Assembly (NCBI RefSeq): GCF_050436995.1
Contig: NC_134771.1
Coordinates: forward strand, 1,219,501-1,283,500
Direction of reading: 5' to 3'
From: Anticarsia gemmatalis
Taxonomy: Eukaryota; Arthropoda; Insecta; Lepidoptera; Erebidae
Length of the DNA stretch: 64,000 bases
A program made the translations under genes and the position numbers. Each line of letters opens with the position of its first letter. Positions within the stretch are counted from its first letter, which is position 1. Shown one piece after another: positions 11,901 to 21,137 of this stretch. The notes under the pieces are model-generated. The model made no database searches. It saw only the letters and a list, made by a program, of their open reading frames with translations, and was not told where the DNA came from.

Positions 11901-13539
11901 TATAAGTATATAAATGTTAGGTTATTCAATAGTTTGACACAATATGACTTGAGAGCAGTGATAGCCGAGTGGTATAAGATGACACCTACCACTTAAGTGG
12001 CTGACGGTTCGAACCCCAAGCAACACACCAAAAAAAAACTTTTCGAAGTTATATGTATTAGAAACTAGCTGACTCGCGCAACTTCGCTTGCGTCACATAA
12101 GAGAGAATGGGTCATAAGTTTCCCCGTTCTTGTAACATTTTTTACTGGTACTCTGCTCCTTTTGGTCGTAGCGTGATGATATATAGCCTATAGTCGTCCT
12201 CGATAAATGGGCTATCTAACACTTAAAGAATTTTTCAAATCGGACCATTCGTTCCTGAGATTAGCTCGTTCAAACAAACAAACAAACTCTTCAGCTTCAT
12301 AATATTAGTATAGATAATCATCATATGTCTGAGAGTTATTGAAGGTATGCAAAGACCCAACCCAAAATGGGCCAGTGTGGTGGACTCAAAGCCCAAATCT
12401 CTCTGATTATGGGTGGAGACCCATGCAAATTTTGCACAACCGCAACTACTGAACATAACAAGTTGAATCTTGGCATGTATGTTTTGTTGTTTCTTGGGAG
12501 TGTTGAAGAGTAGAACGAGTGGATTTTTGGAGTTATGTTGGAAATCTAATTTTGTTTTTTTAAGACAACTCCTGCCCTAAGAATTGCTTTTGTGTCAATT
12601 ACAATTTAAAATCATTGATTGATTTTGAAAAAGAAAATTTAAAAAAAGATTCTTGATATGAAGACTCAATACAAGTAGAAAAAGAAATAGGTGAGAAAAC
12701 TGAGTCAGTATACAAACAATGACTAACCATTTTATTTTACCCATTGTGTATAATTAAACAACAATATTTCAATAGTGTTACCAACAATGGACACTTAATT
12801 ACTATGTTTTACATTATACACACATAACAAGACTGATTTGTTACAAGCAATTGGGCAGGAGTGCCGTGTGCTGTTCCCTTCTTTCCGAAGCGGAAGTAAG
12901 AGAGGCCACTATATAACATTTGATGATTGTTCAGAAATTATATTTTGAATTAAGAATGTATGACAAGATGTATGGATGTGTATGAAGTAAAGAAAGTTTG
13001 TATGGATCTGATGATGATATGAAGTAAAGAAAGTTTGTATGAAGGATGATTTTATGCATGTATGCATGGAGAGTAAAATTCTACACCTCTACTTACTATT
13101 CTAGAGCATACCGGGGTGATATTAATAAAAAATCGGTCACTAGAACTATCAAAGGATTAACCTAATTACACATCCTTATACATTCACGCATTGCAGCATA
13201 TTTAGCGGCTTTGCATCATTCTAACGATGCATTGCGGATGAAATAAATGATAGCGGAAGACATAGAGCGGCTAAATAATGAGGATGGGACATAAACTAGG
13301 GCTTATTTTGACGTCTAAACATTACCATTTAACCTCCAAGTCTGACATAATATGACCTATATTTAAGTGAAATTTTTGAGTACTGTAACTACTTTTAAAC
13401 ACATATTTAACGTTATTTGTCTAAATTAAGGTATAAAATACAAAATTAGCACAGTACCTTCGACAAATACGACGAAAATCGCATTCCTTTGCTTAGACAA
13501 TGTTACCGCCTCGGCGATACTACCCCCGAACCAATGCAT
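2718..13539 (-). CDS. Ubxn4: UBX domain-containing protein 4 (UBXN4/erasin), 11 coding exons
   Basis: Join, minus strand: 13539-13458, 9581-9444, 8885-8760, 7947-7780, 7289-7123, 6282-6172, 5871-5776, 5058-4902, 4232-4105, 3624-3456, 2959-2718. All introns are GT-AG, phases are continuous, product 527 residues (human UBXN4 is about 508). Residues 1-115 form a thioredoxin-like domain; 117-227 is a low-complexity linker; 230-340 is charged coiled coil; 356-433 is the UBX domain with an FPR loop at 403-405, the element that contacts p97/VCP in this family; 448-474 is hydrophobic, matching the ER-membrane hairpin; a Pro-rich stretch and the hallmark C-terminus NNTWNGNSTQQM follow. Known role of the family: an ER membrane adaptor that recruits p97 for degradation of misfolded proteins. 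The start is the only ATG in a short exon whose product (MHWFGGSIAEAV) matches the family N-terminus. Exons are GC-rich against AT-rich introns. Confidence 0.95.
3255..3425. repeat. degenerate CTCCCCAAA minisatellite, UBXN4 intron 10
   Basis: Loosely periodic units of about 16-20 bp such as AACTCCCCAAATATGTTGGT, ACTCCCCAAAAGTGAACC, TTACCCCAAAATGTGGGAGA. Similar units occur in two other introns of the gene. Confidence 0.7.
3456..3624 (-). CDS. Ubxn4: UBXN4 coding exon 10 (UBX domain, second half)
   Basis: This exon encodes residues 392-447 and one base of 448. It carries the p97-contacting loop AFPRRELTE at 402-410, and LQLAPSAALLVLP, equivalent to human LELAPSASVVLLP. GC content is far above the surrounding intron. 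Acceptor CCCCAG|TT, donor TTTG|GTGAGA. Confidence 0.95.
4005..4085. repeat. CTCCCCAAA minisatellite, UBXN4 intron 9/10 boundary region
   Basis: TCTCCCATAATGTTTAAAAT, TAAATCTCCCCAAATCAAGG, AAAATCTCACCAAATG: about four units, ending roughly 20 bp downstream (in gene sense) of the exon 9 donor. Confidence 0.65.
4105..4232 (-). CDS. Ubxn4: UBXN4 coding exon 9 (UBX domain, first half)
   Basis: This exon encodes residues 349-391, including RARIQFKLPDGTSHTAHF, the first two strands and turn of the UBX fold (human RIQFRLPDGSSFTNQF). Acceptor TTACAG|CA, donor TTGCAG|GTAAGT, phase 0 exit. Confidence 0.95.
4606..4835 (+). mobile_element. Bm1-like SINE T2, UBXN4 intron 8
   Basis: tRNA-like head with GTGTTCGAAACCTGGGTCGG, then TGATGGAATAGAGAGTGTAC, TATTGCACACAATTGGCCAC and AACTGGCCGCCGTAGTTATA. 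Same family as 37149. Comparison with the silkworm SINE Bm1 is from memory. Confidence 0.65.
4902..5058 (-). CDS. Ubxn4: UBXN4 coding exon 8
   Basis: This exon encodes residues 297-348 and one base of 349: the coiled coil ends in the family motif RQRILEQIAQDRAERRARD, followed by an Ala/Pro/Thr-rich linker. Acceptor TCCCAG|GA; a second AG three bases later would drop one Glu. Donor GCTA|GTAAGC. Confidence 0.92.
5335..5475 (+). mobile_element. 5S-like SINE family B, head only
   Basis: GGAGCTCGTGGCTTATTTAA, then TTAAGCTACGCTTGCCGAGG and GTGGATGGGTGACCATCTTA. It is truncated after the TTTCGGAA motif. Lies in UBXN4 intron 7. Confidence 0.7.
5482..5760 (+). mobile_element. Helitron-like H5, UBXN4 intron 7
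   Basis: TTTGTAACTGTCGGGGCAAG, GTATGGGATCGATGGGATCA, and an end ACGGGCTCGTCTGCTAGT. It runs up to about 15 bp from the exon 7 donor of UBXN4. Confidence 0.6.
5776..5871 (-). CDS. Ubxn4: UBXN4 coding exon 7
   Basis: This exon encodes residues 265-296 (ADKQKEMDRRATGKGVAELK...), coiled coil. The RRxTGK core is conserved with human UBXN4 (RRKTGK). Acceptor TTCCTAG|GC, donor ATACAG|GTACTT, exactly 32 codons. Confidence 0.93.
5929..6102 (-). mobile_element. tRNA-headed SINE T1, UBXN4 intron 6
   Basis: Head with GGTTAAGGTCACCACGCCGC and GGAGGTCGTGGGTTCGATTT; tail in CGTTGTTTGTATGTTTGTAA. Lies between exons 6 and 7 of UBXN4. Confidence 0.8.
6172..6282 (-). CDS. Ubxn4: UBXN4 coding exon 6
   Basis: This exon encodes residues 228-264 (GEVPMESESAG...), ending in a strongly charged helix (AKELIEARRREKADKEKE). 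It begins the predicted coiled coil, which corresponds to the human RVERLTKKLEERR segment. Acceptor TTTGCAG|GG, donor AAGGAG|GTAATT; both boundaries are phase 0. Confidence 0.92.
6450..6680. repeat. CTCCCCGAA minisatellite, UBXN4 intron 5
   Basis: Units like TCTCCCCGAATTTGGGAAAA and TCTCAGAATAATCTCGCC alternate, forming a higher-order repeat of about 70 bp (AATTGACC..CATATCTCAGAATAATC twice). Confidence 0.75.
6690..6820 (+). mobile_element. Helitron-like H4 3' half, UBXN4 intron 5
   Basis: ACCCAGAATAACACATAGGC, TCCGAGGGATCGGGATTTAC, GGACGAAGTCGCGAGCGGCC; the 5' half is missing. Confidence 0.6.
6857..7099 (-). mobile_element. 5S-like SINE family A, in UBXN4 intron 5
   Basis: Near full-length copy with CCATAGCCAGTTGCGC head and GTTGATCACTAACCATACG end. 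It lies about 25 bp from the exon 5 donor of UBXN4. Confidence 0.8.
7123..7289 (-). CDS. Ubxn4: UBXN4 coding exon 5
   Basis: This exon encodes residues 172-227, linker with the segment HEIVCDGGVCVRRP and a Pro-rich end (PTPTMPVAP). The acceptor is TTTCTAG|AA and the donor ACACAG|GTAAGA, phase 0. A 5S-like SINE lies immediately downstream in the intron. Confidence 0.9.
7530..7692 (-). mobile_element. tRNA-headed SINE T1, UBXN4 intron 4 to 5
   Basis: Head CGGGAGGTCATGGGCTCGAT and tail TTGTTTGTATGTTTGTAAAA; slightly shortened in the middle. Confidence 0.78.
7780..7947 (-). CDS. Ubxn4: UBXN4 coding exon 4
   Basis: This exon encodes residues 116-171 and one base of 172, a hydrophilic linker (KENKPIQPSTSAQN) followed by short degenerate repeats rich in Glu, Lys and Thr (ETEKTEKTTEKTAEKK). 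The acceptor is TTTCAG|AC and the donor CCTG|GTATGT. The linker is the least conserved part of the family, so identity here rests on frame continuity. Confidence 0.88.
8540..8745 (+). mobile_element. Helitron-like H3, UBXN4 intron 3
   Basis: TCCATACTAATATTATACAT start; GACGAAGTCGCGGGTAAAAG at the right end. It stops about 13 bp from the exon 3 donor of UBXN4. Confidence 0.78.
8760..8885 (-). CDS. Ubxn4: UBXN4 coding exon 3
   Basis: This exon encodes residues 74-116, including VPVPSLFFIGRNGTPLEVV, equivalent to human VCVPSSFFIG..GIPLEVI and the best-conserved part of the thioredoxin-like domain. The acceptor GCTCAG|AC was preferred over a second AG five bases later because it keeps frame with the phase-1 donor of exon 2. 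The donor CATC|GTAAGT lies about 13 bp from the end of a Helitron-like insertion in the downstream intron. Confidence 0.92.
9444..9581 (-). CDS. Ubxn4: UBXN4 coding exon 2
   Basis: This exon encodes residues 28-73 and one base of 74, beginning ENELSVEMAATIDD and ending THFAQI. The acceptor is TTTGCAG|GT and the donor ATCT|GTATCC. The split codon TAC gives the Tyr of the family motif QIY. It is the middle of the thioredoxin-like domain; no CxxC pair is visible, so it is unlikely to be a redox enzyme. Confidence 0.92.
9785..10860 (-). mobile_element. Helitron-like element H6 (about 1.08 kb)
   Basis: On the minus strand it starts TCTATACTTATAATAAATCA after an A and ends GGGTCAGCTAG before a T. 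A GC-rich self-complementary stretch (GCGGAGCCGC) precedes the end. Interior has several GCCATCTA motifs and no long ORF, so non-autonomous. UBXN4 intron 1. Confidence 0.6.
11462..11652 (+). mobile_element. LINE 3' tail, probably RTE type (UBXN4 intron 1)
   Basis: Holds CGGTGAAGGAAAACATCGTG, CCCGCACTTGGCCAGAGTGG and CAGCAGTGGGACATTAATGG, a motif string seen more than ten times in the window. RTE is my attribution from lepidopteran LINE tails. Confidence 0.6.
11945..12050 (+). mobile_element. tRNA-like SINE head T3
   Basis: AGTGATAGCCGAGTGGTATA contains a canonical A box (TAGCCGAGTGG); 45 bp later GGTTCGAACCC is a perfect B box. The acceptor stem does not pair and an A-run follows, so this is a SINE or tRNA pseudogene rather than a functional tRNA. 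UBXN4 intron 1. Confidence 0.7.
12065..12314 (-). mobile_element. Helitron-like H1, UBXN4 intron 1
   Basis: About 250 bp, TCTATACTAATATTATGAAG to GCGCGAGTCAGCTAG on the minus strand. The 3' stem CGCAA..TTGCG is changed by one base here. Confidence 0.8.
12332..12445 (+). mobile_element. LINE tail fragment
   Basis: GAGAGTTATTGAAGGTATGC and GGGCCAGTGTGGTGGACTCA. UBXN4 intron 1, directly after the H1 copy. Confidence 0.5.
13458..13539 (-). CDS. Ubxn4: UBXN4 coding exon 1
   Basis: This exon encodes residues 1-27 plus the first base of codon 28, starting MHWFGGSIAEAV and ending IFVVFVE, the first beta strand of the thioredoxin-like domain. The donor is GAAG|GTACTG, phase 1. It is too short for an ORF scan and was placed because the adjoining exon needs a G before its first two bases (GGT, Gly) and the family begins M-x-W-F-x-G. 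Confidence 0.92.
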
Positions 13540-13760
13540 TGTTGTTGTTCAGCCGCTGCAGTTTAACAGCAAAATTAGAAACTTTCAGTGTATATTTTAT
13601 CTATTTGAGACGATTTCACTGTGTTTGGTTTCCAACAAAAATATTACACCGACATGACACAACAAATTTTGACAGCTGACGTGTTTATTTTTGTTCTTTT
13701 TCTTGTCGTTGCAGTTGTGCGTTCCGAAGTCTTGTTCTGACCCATATCCGTCGAAGGCTT
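13540..13760 (-). promoter_or_regulatory. UBXN4 5' UTR and promoter region
   Basis: This is the stretch directly upstream of the UBXN4 start codon. I see no convincing TATA box. A CACAGTG initiator-like motif occurs near 13615-13625 on the minus strand. The start codon context (ACAACAATG) fits insect usage. The transcription start is inferred, not seen. Confidence 0.3.
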
Positions 13761-14839
13761 AGCGCTTGTGTAATGGATGGTTTTCTTCTTATCCACTTCT
13801 ACAGATACACAGATTAAAATGTTATCTGTTACGCTATAATGATTAAATAAAAAACTACTCATACATAACTAAATTGCAGAGTAATAAATTATATACTATG
13901 TTCGTCTATGAAACAGTTTACTGCTTCCGAACGCAAATATGTTAATAGCTTATTATCCAACCATATTTAAAATAGACCATTGTAGGAAGCATTCCAACAA
14001 GATTCCGATCAGCGTAAATGTGCAAGGTTATATTTAGACTGAGATGAATGATTTATTAAATTGTCTATGACTAGCTCCATGTGACCTTGGAAATATCTAT
14101 TCGATACTAGATGGCAGTGTAAAATTTGGAACAAATATAAGCTTTACATGTTCTACTTGGCGATAGATGTCGTAACGCACGCTTTATTCATTATAATTAT
14201 TTCTATAAGATATCGTTTTTCTGTCTAACTTCATTTAATTTTGTAAATATTCTAATTATCGCTTCATTTACCAACAGTCATTATAATCATTTAGGCTGAA
14301 CTCTGAATACTTTGCGCTGCATCTGCCAAAAAATGTATAAAGGCAAAATTAAATGCTCTTTGTTTTATGGCGCGGAAGTGTCAAGTTCATATAACCTGTA
14401 GTGTAATTCGCTGAAATATATCGAAATATTAGGAAGATTAGGTCGTAGCTAGGAGATCTAAGTGCGCCATGCTTAAATAACAACTCCGATCAAATTGTAA
14501 GCTAACTTCGTAACTTCGATTTCCACACCGTGCAATGCAAATATTTATGCGGTCAACATATTTATTATTAAGTTATTCAATCTATCTTTCCCTCCACAGG
14601 ATCTGAATCAGGACTTCTGAATCAATGACAGAAGAATAAGGCCATCCAGGCAGCTTTCATTCTACCACGCTGACTAAATGCAGGTTTGATCTTTTGCATT
14701 TCTTCAAGAACTTGAGCAACTTTGTTGCGTAATGTCGTTTCTCACGTTTTTCTTCACCGTTCGGAAAGTAGACGTTTATTAATAAAATAGAAATAAGACA
14801 GTTATTAAAACAATATACTTATTTACTTATAAGCACATT

Positions 14840-15015
14840 TAACCTATTATTGTCCAACTGCTGGGCAAAGGATTCCTCCCGGAATGAGAATAAGTCCAAC
14901 AAGCTGGCCAAGTCTGGGACTTTGCGTACTTTCAAGATCTGTTCTAAAGAACTCTCAGACATGTAAGGTTGCATCACGATATTTTCCGTCGCCGTTGGAC
15001 CAAGTTGTCTTATAT
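14840..15015 (-). mobile_element. LINE tail, minus strand
   Basis: AACCTATTATTGTCCAACTG on the plus strand, the complement of the tail end, followed by CATGTAAGGTTGCATCACGA. Confidence 0.55.
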
Positions 15016-15334
15016 CTGTAAAACGGTTAATAAAACTATTTTTAAACTAAAAAAAGATTTGGTCCCGTTCTCACCTTAATATGAATTAGATGCAAATTTG
15101 ACAGCCGCATTCATACAGTTCCCTCACTTTGCTAAGCAAATAATAATAAATACCTACTTAATTAATAAATATCATTGGACAACTCACACACGATCATTTG
15201 ATTCCAAACTAAGTAGAGCTTGTACTATGGTATTGTATGGTATATAACTGATAAACATACTTGTAGACTTCTAAATACATACTTATATGTATAGACAAAT
15301 TGACAACCAGGCTCAGAACAAAAAGATATTGTGT

Positions 15335-15415
15335 CTGGGTGGGATTCGAACTAACCATACGCGGCGCTACGGTTATTGCGGCGAGTTGACCACGTTAACC
15401 ATTGCGCCAAACGTG
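15335..15415 (-). mobile_element. tRNA-like SINE head T5
   Basis: Minus strand: TTTGGCGCAATGGTTAACGT (A-box-like) and GTTCGAATCCCACCCAGAC (B-box-like), about 80 bp in total. Confidence 0.6.
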
Positions 15416-16397
15416 AAATAAGTTAAACAGTTAATAAAACAATTGCTAAACTAAAGAAAGATTAAATATCATGTCATATTGAAGGCGCCATATTTGTGAG
15501 TGAGTTTTAAACATGGAATACAAAGGGCGCGTCATTGCCAAACTGTGTAGTATGCTAAACGGTTATTGATACCATCGTTATTGTCTATGAGCGTTCCAAT
15601 TTCAATATGCTTTAGAAAGGAAGTGGAGTCTAATATTTGTTAAGATTTTTTGAGTTAATTTAGAAATTGGGTGGGTGGATTTTGCGAAAATTAATTAAGT
15701 GCCGTTTTGTTTGTTTGACTGTGTAACTGTGATATATGGTGTCTGAAGTTATAGATAAATGCTCCGAAGTAAAGTTTTAAGTAGGTACGTTATTTTGCTG
15801 CAAAGTTGTTTTAAGGAACTGATAAAAAAAGGCTTATTTATTTTCTTATGGTCAATCAGGCAGCCAACTAATGTACCAGTTGTCCTAGCTAAAGCTTCTG
15901 TCGGGACTAATCGACTGTCGTATTAGATAACAAGTAAAGTCTATTTCTTATCGTCTTTTTTTTAATAGCACAATGCGGCCACTCATCTATATGTATACTC
16001 GTACATATTATATTGCCCGCGTCGTAGGTTCTATATGTATGGATGTAAATGAAGCAAAGGAAGTTTGAAAATTAAATGATCGTAGTAAGTCGCATTCTTT
16101 AGTCTCTCTCACCCTTAAAGAAAAAAGTCGTGATTTTATGTATCGACGTCTCCACAGATGCCCTGTTCTATACAATCAATACAAGATGGCGGTCGGTACA
16201 AATTGGTTGGATGACGCAGCACGCACTAAATAATGTTATTTACATATTGTTCTGTCACTTTCCACATTATTATTTAATCTTACATGTTAGAGATCCGTTG
16301 TGTAGTTAGTTAAAGTGATTCTAAAGACATTAGGCGCCATTATTTTTTTAAGTTTAGCAGAGAATTATCGCGAATAGGCTTGCCGAGGTAAAAGCCT

Positions 16398-16598
16398 AAA
16401 GCCCTTCTCCCATTACGATACGCCCGCGCGACTCTAGTCTCGGAGACTAGTCGCCACGAAGTATCTCACATACATTTGTATGGAGACTCTCACATTACGA
16501 TATTGGTAGTCTCCATACAAATGTATGTGAGATACTTCGTGGCGACTAGTCTCCGAGACTAGAGTCACGCGGGCGTATCGTAATGGGAGAAGGGCTTT
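16398..16598. repeat. near-perfect 201-bp foldback, 91-bp arms
   Basis: The left arm (16398-16488) starts AAAGCCCTTCTCCCATTACG; the right arm (16508-16598) is its complement with a single visible mismatch. The 19-bp loop CTCACATTACGATATTGGT repeats the CATTACGATA of the outer end. The arms also hold a smaller imperfect palindrome CTAGTCTCGGAGACTAG. Arms this well matched suggest a recent MITE or foldback insertion. A SINE abuts the right end. Confidence 0.92.
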
Positions 16599-16790
16599 AA
16601 GCGCAGTGGTTTAGGTCACCACGCCGCTACCATTGCGTCGGGAGGTCGTGGGGTAGATTCCCACACGGAACAATTATTTGTGCGATCCACAAATAATTTT
16701 CGGGTCTGGTTGTACTTTGTGTTCACTGTTTGTATGTTTGTAAAAGTCCCCGCGAGTCGCGACACAAGAACAATTCTTAGTGCGGGCGAC
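16599..16790 (+). mobile_element. tRNA-headed SINE T1
   Basis: Plus-strand copy: AAGCGCAGTGGTTTAGGTCA head, GTAGATTCCCACACGG, tail ACAAGAACAATTCTTAGTGC. It begins exactly where the 201-bp foldback ends. Confidence 0.82.
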
Positions 16791-17489
16791 CAGTGGCCAC
16801 TATCCTTTTCAACAGTTTCGAATTTTATTCGAGAAACAGTTTTTACCTATTAAAGAATCTATTGAAATTACACCGGCTCTAATACTTTTATTTCTATTAA
16901 CCTACAGAACCCCTTTCCCACCAAAACCTCAACCCCACAGATAATAATCACAATCCGTTTGTTTGGAAATTTGGCGCGAGTGTCTATGCTCTATTGTTTT
17001 GTTTCACAAGTCATCGGCAGAGTGTCGGATATTAATCGGTTCACACTTGTCACATCCGCTTCTATTATGTTATTTAAATTATTTATTTAACTTCTCTTGT
17101 TGTTTAAGTACAATATCAGATTTATATTTTAAGCTTTCGATTGAAAAGTAAAAGTGTTTTTATATATAGATAATATCACACCTTTTTTCTGTCTATGCAG
17201 AGACCTAAGAACGCTACTTGGTACGATCCTTACTAACTTCCTTTGCCTTATTCACATCCATACATACGAACATACCTTATTTCCCGAGCTTTTCCCATAG
17301 AGTAGGCAGAGGCCAAAGAACCAAAGATAGCCACTTAGTTACGATCTTTACAAACTTCCCTTGTCTCATTCACATAAATGACATACATAAAAAATAAAAT
17401 TAGTTTAACCCATTACTGTCTCACTGCTGGGCAAGAGTCTCATTTCATAATGAGGGAGGGGAGATCTTTGAAAATGACAGCCGGGACCC

Positions 17490-17605
17490 TGACTTTCACG
17501 TGCCCTCCGAAACACGGAGGAACTCGATATGTACAAGATGGTCACCCATCCGCAAAACAACCTCGGCAAGTGTGGCTTAACCTCAACGATCGAACTCCTC
17601 ACGTT
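17490..17605 (-). mobile_element. 5S-like SINE family B, head
   Basis: Minus-strand head fragment (GAGGTTAAGCCACACTTGCC, GCGGATGGGTGACCATCTTG) with the CACGTGCCCTCCGAAACACG block. Confidence 0.68.
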
Positions 17606-18122
17606 TATTTCAATGCAGTTTAAAGAATAACCCTAAAGCTTTTTTCTTTAAAGTCATAAACATGATCTAGCATTTGCACTTTAAATTCCTTCTATAAAAA
17701 GATAAAAATATCGATTTTATTCGAATCGATCATAGACAACGACAATCAAGGAAACATAGAATAGTTTCCTTTGCCTTAAAATAGAATACAATAGAAGTTG
17801 TTCTCGGTACACTATGGTCGTTTGGTCATTGTTTAAACAATGGAATGTCTAGAAATACATGCTATAAGGCATTAGAATCTGATTTTAAATTAGTTTTGCT
17901 TTTTTAGATAAAGGAAATCTTTAAAATTACGTATTGTTTTTTCTATCAAATGCTAGTTCTAAGTTTAGTATTATGTAAAAGTGACATTGCCTGAAATATT
18001 TTTTTGCCGAATTTCATCAAATTCATTGAGTTGGTGCCCTAGTTTCTTGCGAGGAACTATAGGTGTCGCCAAACCACTTGAAGAAGTAGGTTGTTTTTAT
18101 AGCAAACTGAATATATATCCTA

Positions 18123-18305
18123 CTAGCTTTTACCCGCGACATCGTCCGCCATCTGAATTTTCCCATGGTAATAGTCATTTTCCCGGGGTAAAAAGTAGCC
18201 TATGTCCTTTCTCGGGTATCAAAATATCTTCATACCAAATTTCATGCAAATTGGTTCAGTACTTTAGGCATGATTGAGTTACACATTTATAATATTAAGT
18301 ATGGA
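18123..18305 (-). mobile_element. Helitron-like H3
   Basis: CTAGCTTTTACCCGCGACAT at the left, ATATTAAGTATGGA at the right, i.e. TCCATACTT start on the minus strand. Confidence 0.78.
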
Positions 18306-20221
18306 TGTATAGGACTCTCGGTTGACTGTTCTAACAATCAGGCGACCGCAATGGCCCTCTGGCGCACTCTGCAATTCTTTCCAAGAGCGTAGTCAGAGAC
18401 CATGGAACGCCACTTGGTACGATCCTCACAAACTTCCCTTGCCTCATTCACATACATACATGTTGTCATACAGGAACGCCAGTTACGAGTACTGTATATT
18501 ACATTTTTAACCGACTTCAAAAAAGGAGGAGGTCCTCAATTCGAATTTTGTTACCTCACAACTTTTTACTGGGTGGCTTATTTAATTATACTAATGCAAC
18601 CTTTATTTTTTGCATTTATTAGTAGGATAGGAATTAGGGTACTTCTAGTTACCTTGTGATAAGCCGTTGTGGCACAAGTTATAAAAACAATAATTTCACT
18701 TACAAATTGTACCTATATTTTATTACGTCATGTCCTTACCATGACCAGAACACAACAAACGTCAAAATGATTTATTTCTCCGTCGCCATAACAAGAAGGA
18801 ACTCTTACCACAGACAGACAGGAACCGACATATCCATAAAATCCCGCCAAAATTTACGTCAAACTTGTCAAATGGTATTTGATTTATTATTAATTCATTA
18901 GAAACGAGGTTTTAAACGTGATTTGATTGTTAATTAGTATTAGTATGGTACTAGTACCGCTAGTTCGTGATTTAGGCAGCCTTGGCCCGCCATATTTGTG
19001 ATGTCAAATGAGGAAAATGTGACTGGAAATTGGGATGTTTTTGGTAAAATCTTTTGTGCATACCTACCTATTACGTTTGAACCTATACAAATTTCTGCGT
19101 TTAACTATTGCTTAAAAGGGTTAATATTGTTTTTATAGTTAATAAGGAAACACAAAAAGACTGATTAGGTACCTATATTTTAATAATAAGTTGCAAAGAA
19201 AAAAATCCGCTTCTACATTTTTGTTTAAAATTACGTTTTAACACACTAACATACCAACAATTTGTTTTAATTCTACTTACTACTGGCCACACGTGCTTTA
19301 AATACTGTCAAACAGCCTTTAGATATCTGTTTTTCTTTTTTTATTATCTAACCCTTATGGCGTCAGTAATTATTTTTACGCCGTTATAGCCAGCTCCAAT
19401 TACTTTACTTTAAAACCTTATTCTCTAATTAAATTAATAATGAAATCATGATTTGGAAAAAATCATAGCAATATTTTTCGTATAGGTACCAGTAAAATGA
19501 TTTTCTCTCCTTTTCAAAGGTACACAGGCGGCAAAGCGGTTTACATAATGTGAAGTCATTATAATCCGTAAGTACATTACATTTTTGCTTCTATCACATA
19601 GAAAAATCCTTTTATAACAGGAAAATCATGTATCAAAACCATCACTTATAAACATTATCATCATATCTATCAAGTTACGAGAAACAATAAAATTACGAAC
19701 TGACTTCAACATCCGATTGCGCCAACATTAGTGCTCATAACTTCAATATTACTGAACCGATTTTGACCAAATACATTTCAAATTAAAGCCTAAAAAAGAA
19801 CCTTTTTAACTGTGTAAACAACATCGAAATACGTTCAGTAGTTTTTGAGTAATTTATGGATAGACAAACAGACTTATAATTTGTATAATAGAGTAGATTA
19901 AAATTCCTAGCACATTTAATTCGGAAGCAATGAGAGTTTATGGCTTTAAACCATAGACACCTGTTGGTATATTAATATTGTTTTATGGCGGTTGAGTCAT
20001 GGTCTAAATGTAATAAATATTTAAACTATAGATATAATGCTTGATAGTCTTTTTGTTTTCTTTTTTCTCAATTACCTATTTAGGTATTTATGTTTCTAGC
20101 GTTTCGCATCTCCAAATATGGTGTTAGAAAAAATCGCGCTACGTTTTTTAAATATATTTTAGTCAGCTGGATAGTTTTGGCAATTCTGAGTCCTCTAGCC
20201 ACACTTTCTATTTCTTCACTC

Positions 20222-20300
20222 TCATAGCCCGGTGGGACGGCTAACCGTCACTAGATGAGAGGCTAGGCACCGGACTAACCTAACTCCGGGCAATTTACTA
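20222..20300 (-). mobile_element. SINE T2 fragment
   Basis: Short block with ATAGCCCGGTGGGACGGCTA on the plus strand, matching the middle of the T2 family. Confidence 0.5.
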
Positions 20301-20383
20301 AGCATTTTTGACGGAAAATTTTAACATTATTATTGGCTCGATATTCGAATTTGAGACTTTGCGGCAGTCTAACACGCTACCTA

Positions 20384-20639
20384 TCTATACTATACTAATA
20401 TTATAAAGCTGAAGAGTTTGTTTGTTTGTTTGAACGCGCAAATCTCAGGAACTACTGGTCCGATTTGAAAAATTCTTTCAGTGTTAGATAACCCATTTAT
20501 CGAGGAAGGCTATAGGCTATATATCATCAGGCTACGACCAATAGGAGCAGAGTACGAGTAAAAAATGTTACAATAACGAGGAAAAGTTTGACGCATTCTC
20601 TCTTATGTGACGCTAAGCGAAGTTGCGCGGGTCAGCTAC
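20384..20639 (+). mobile_element. Helitron-like H1
   Basis: Starts TCTATACTATACTAATATTA and ends GCGCGGGTCAGCTAC (CTAG changed to CTAC). Confidence 0.8.
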
Positions 20640-20925
20640 TGTTAAAGCAAAACTCGACGTTCACTGGTTATGGGTTTATTAGTAGTCTAGACCAAAATGA
20701 ATCTAAAAATAATACCGACCAGTCTTTTCTAGTCAAGTACGCGTCCACAATACTAAATATAAAATAAATAATTAAATGCTATTAAAGAATCGATATCCTT
20801 ATATCGTAAAATCGATTCTTGAAATTGATTTCTAATCGATTTAATGGAGCTATTTGTATGCTGACAGCGATGATCAGGGGTTCTCAAAGATTATAACGGC
20901 CAGTTTTATCACCCCAGGATTATTG

Positions 20926-21137
20926 TCCATAGCCAGTTGTGCTCACAGGTCGGTACACGATCTGTGGGGTAAGCAGCCGTTGGTGCGGTCATTCTTTAGA
21001 TGGGTGACCGCTTAGTGGTATTCGAATTGAGCGTCTTCATGCTTTGGAGGGCACGTAAAAAGTCGGTCCCGGTGTTTTCTACTAAGAAACAACTTTCGGC
21101 TTGAACAACTTTGACACTAGGTTGACCACTAACCATA
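20926..21137 (+). mobile_element. 5S-like SINE family A
   Basis: The copy closest to 5S rRNA in its box: GGTAAGCAGCC then TTTAGATGGGTGACCGCTTA, against TTAAGCAGCG and CTTAGATGGGGGACCGCTTG of insect 5S rRNA. The tail ends GGTTGACCACTAACCATAG. Confidence 0.8.

Noticed and set aside
11945..12030. Functional tRNA gene
   Set aside because: A and B boxes are good, but acceptor and anticodon stems do not fold and an A-run follows; a SINE head or pseudogene fits better.
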